A stretch of DNA of 15,768 nucleotides from CAYMLL01 sp964390645 (GTDB lineage: Bacteria > Planctomycetota > UBA8108): positions 1 through 15,768 of the forward strand of contig CAYMLL010000176.1 of assembly GCA_964390645.1 (NCBI GenBank), given 5' to 3'. The stretch's first letter is position 1, and every line of letters begins with the position of its first letter. Both the position numbers and the translations under genes were made by a program. This document shows, piece by piece, positions 15,501 to 15,768 of the stretch. The notes below the pieces were generated by a model. It worked only from the letters and a program-made list of their open reading frames with translations, was not told the DNA's origin and made no database searches.

Positions 15501-15681
15501 CATCCCCCCAGACGCCGCTCGTGTTTCCGTCGATGGCCCGGGAGGCCTCGCCGCCGAAGCCGGTGGTCGACTGCTCCGCGGTGCCGAGGAGCGCCAGATT
15601 CAGCTCGTCCTGCGCCTGTGCGCGGACAGTCGACGCGGTCGCCGCGACCGCGGCCAGGAAGAGAGCTACCAGACGTCTCAT
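12559..15681 (-). CDS. Secreted protein with four F-type-lectin-like domains, Ig-like domain and dockerin-like C-terminus
   Basis: 1040 residues from the ATG at 15679-15681, which has a textbook GGAGG six bases upstream. Residues 1-23 are a signal peptide (MRRLVALFLAAVAA, cleavage near AQA). Galactose-binding-fold domains of the eel-fucolectin/F-type lectin kind lie at about 28-170, 262-410, 423-583 and 691-830. Each has QSTTG/QSSTLG, a DGNT-like or DG loop, a His (65, 299, 456, 727), then R-x-D/N plus a vicinal Cys pair (96-97, 332-333, 487-488, 758-759) and Arg, and ends in LSLAEVQV or close to it. An Ig-like domain spans about 176-259 (YQWSKDDADIDGA, DDAGVYRVVVSNDEG). PKD-like segments cover about 586-686 and 836-940. 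Two EF-hand-like loops, DADGSGDLQLTD and DADNSGTVQLTD (952-995), form a dockerin-like module, followed by a Pro/Cys tail. No enzyme domain is present. Glycan binding at the cell surface or outside the cell is inferred. Confidence 0.92.
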   Translation of the reverse strand: MRRLVALFLAAVAATASTVRAQAQDELNLALLGTAEQSTTGFGGEASRAIDGNTSGVWGDASISHTAPDDPAPYWQVDLGESRVLQRIVLWNRTDCCPSRLQNFRVSILDVDQQEEHGEDFFTDLVGFPDPDLEIALADGTEGRFVRVDSLGPNDAGEMFVSLAEVQVYGPAEGVPPVIVRQPAAGRVEVGASVEIGVEALGSAPLAYQWSKDDADIDGATDAAMSIESAAFDDAGVYRVVVSNDEGEVTSDPAELVVTGVNLARGAVAIQSTTGYEGEPSRAVDGNTSGVYGNGSVTHTDAGDPAPWWEVRLEADDTVVDTIVLWNRTDACCIGRLTNFRVSVLDVARDEVWSEDFFTDGFDAPDTLFEGFEIDAGEAEGKIVRVERLGTPEDFPGQFFLSLAEVEVHGEGEVPPPPPPSPNLAARPEAAVTQSSTLGAFGPELAVDGILGNFTHTLSGDGPATWEVDLGGVHELATINLHNRSNCCASRLRDITVTILDAGGDEVYQSELLNPENELGGSVEQVGPDVLSIDLIEELGGVVSGQLVRVERTPDEDLSGSGGTGNLDEPWILSLAEVEVLGVQDCPPEGDSHCEGMTVEAPEDGGVGRYVVTAEGTDDSGDLPSYTFTADSGVETRVVGPQLGNRATFDLGVGTWTITVTVDDDPRFCDDVADDAVCTTEIEIAGDPDNVSLGKPATQSTTGFGGVASRAVDGNTNGVYNGGSVTHTATGDPEPWWEVDLLDSFSIDTITLWNRTDCCVERLTNLRVSILDENRDEVFGDDFFTDFTFPDTSLEGFEIDVGGDEGRIVRVALLPGGQYLSLAEVQVSGEPSDFVCPQEGDAEFGDTACSELVASGPEGDVAGAWTFTATATDGTGDSIRYTFEARSEAGVTLRSGPAVGDSTADLELTPGTWTVTVTVDDDQRCDDEGASVRCSTQVVVNDDSAPVFHRGDADGSGDLQLTDGVFVLNFLFTGGATPACMDAADADNSGTVQLTDAVAILGLLFLGGPAPADPGPPAEPCGPDPAAPEDALDCVDFPGC

Positions 15682-15768
15682 GCGTTTCCTCCGTTTGTTC
15701 GAATCAGCTCCGCGACGCCACCGTGGGGCGAGCGCGCTCGTTCCTTCAAGACCCACACACGTTCGGAC
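15682..15768 (-). promoter_or_regulatory. Leader region of the lectin gene
   Basis: These 87 bases precede the lectin start. GGAGG at 15688-15692 is the ribosome site. A 12-bp palindrome CGAGCGCGCTCG lies at 15729-15740. TTGAAG occurs further upstream on the minus strand, but no matching -10 box follows, so I do not assign a promoter. Confidence 0.4.

Noticed and set aside
15692..15705. TTCGAAT sequence resembling a tRNA T-loop
   Set aside because: Flanking bases do not form a T-stem, and no acceptor or anticodon arms are found.

Overview
The window is GC-rich bacterial DNA (roughly two thirds G+C, with strong G/C preference at third codon positions). It looks like a marine-type planctomycete (Planctomycetota). 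Two features point there: a large secreted protein ending in a dockerin-like EF-hand pair of the kind common in that phylum, and a membrane-anchored coiled-coil/WD40 protein carrying the 'ELRGWEWGHL' motif typical of planctomycete kinase/WD40 proteins. The taxonomic call is an inference from protein style, not from a marker gene.

Layout: 1-1109 (minus strand) is a WD40 repeat protein whose C-terminus lies off the left edge. 1110-2243 is an unusually long divergent intergenic region with a compound direct/inverted repeat and a 48-bp stretch that is 92% A+T. 2244-3989 (plus strand) is a putative lipoprotein with a von Willebrand A domain, the only plus-strand gene. From 4299 rightwards all genes are on the minus strand. 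5371-7044 and 4299-5402 form an overlapping MBOAT O-acyltransferase / SGNH-like pair, of the type that O-acetylates exported polysaccharides. A gap of about 530 bp without a convincing intact gene follows.

12256 down to 7575 is a tight five-gene operon in the order hydroxyacid dehydrogenase, xylose-isomerase-like TIM-barrel enzyme, DctP, DctQ, DctM. It reads as a TRAP transporter for an organic or sugar acid coupled to two catabolic enzymes. The three transporter genes are linked by ATGA start/stop overlaps. 15681-12559 encodes a 1040-residue secreted protein with four F-type-lectin-like domains (each with a vicinal Cys-Cys motif), one Ig-like domain, two PKD-like segments and a dockerin-like C-terminus.

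Nothing here is a defence island, CRISPR array, RNA gene cluster or mobile element that I can support. The most interesting items are the four-fold F-type lectin architecture, the substrate question for the TRAP/dehydrogenase/isomerase operon, the kinase-less WD40 protein with near-identical repeats, and the structured AT-rich divergent region at 1110-2243.
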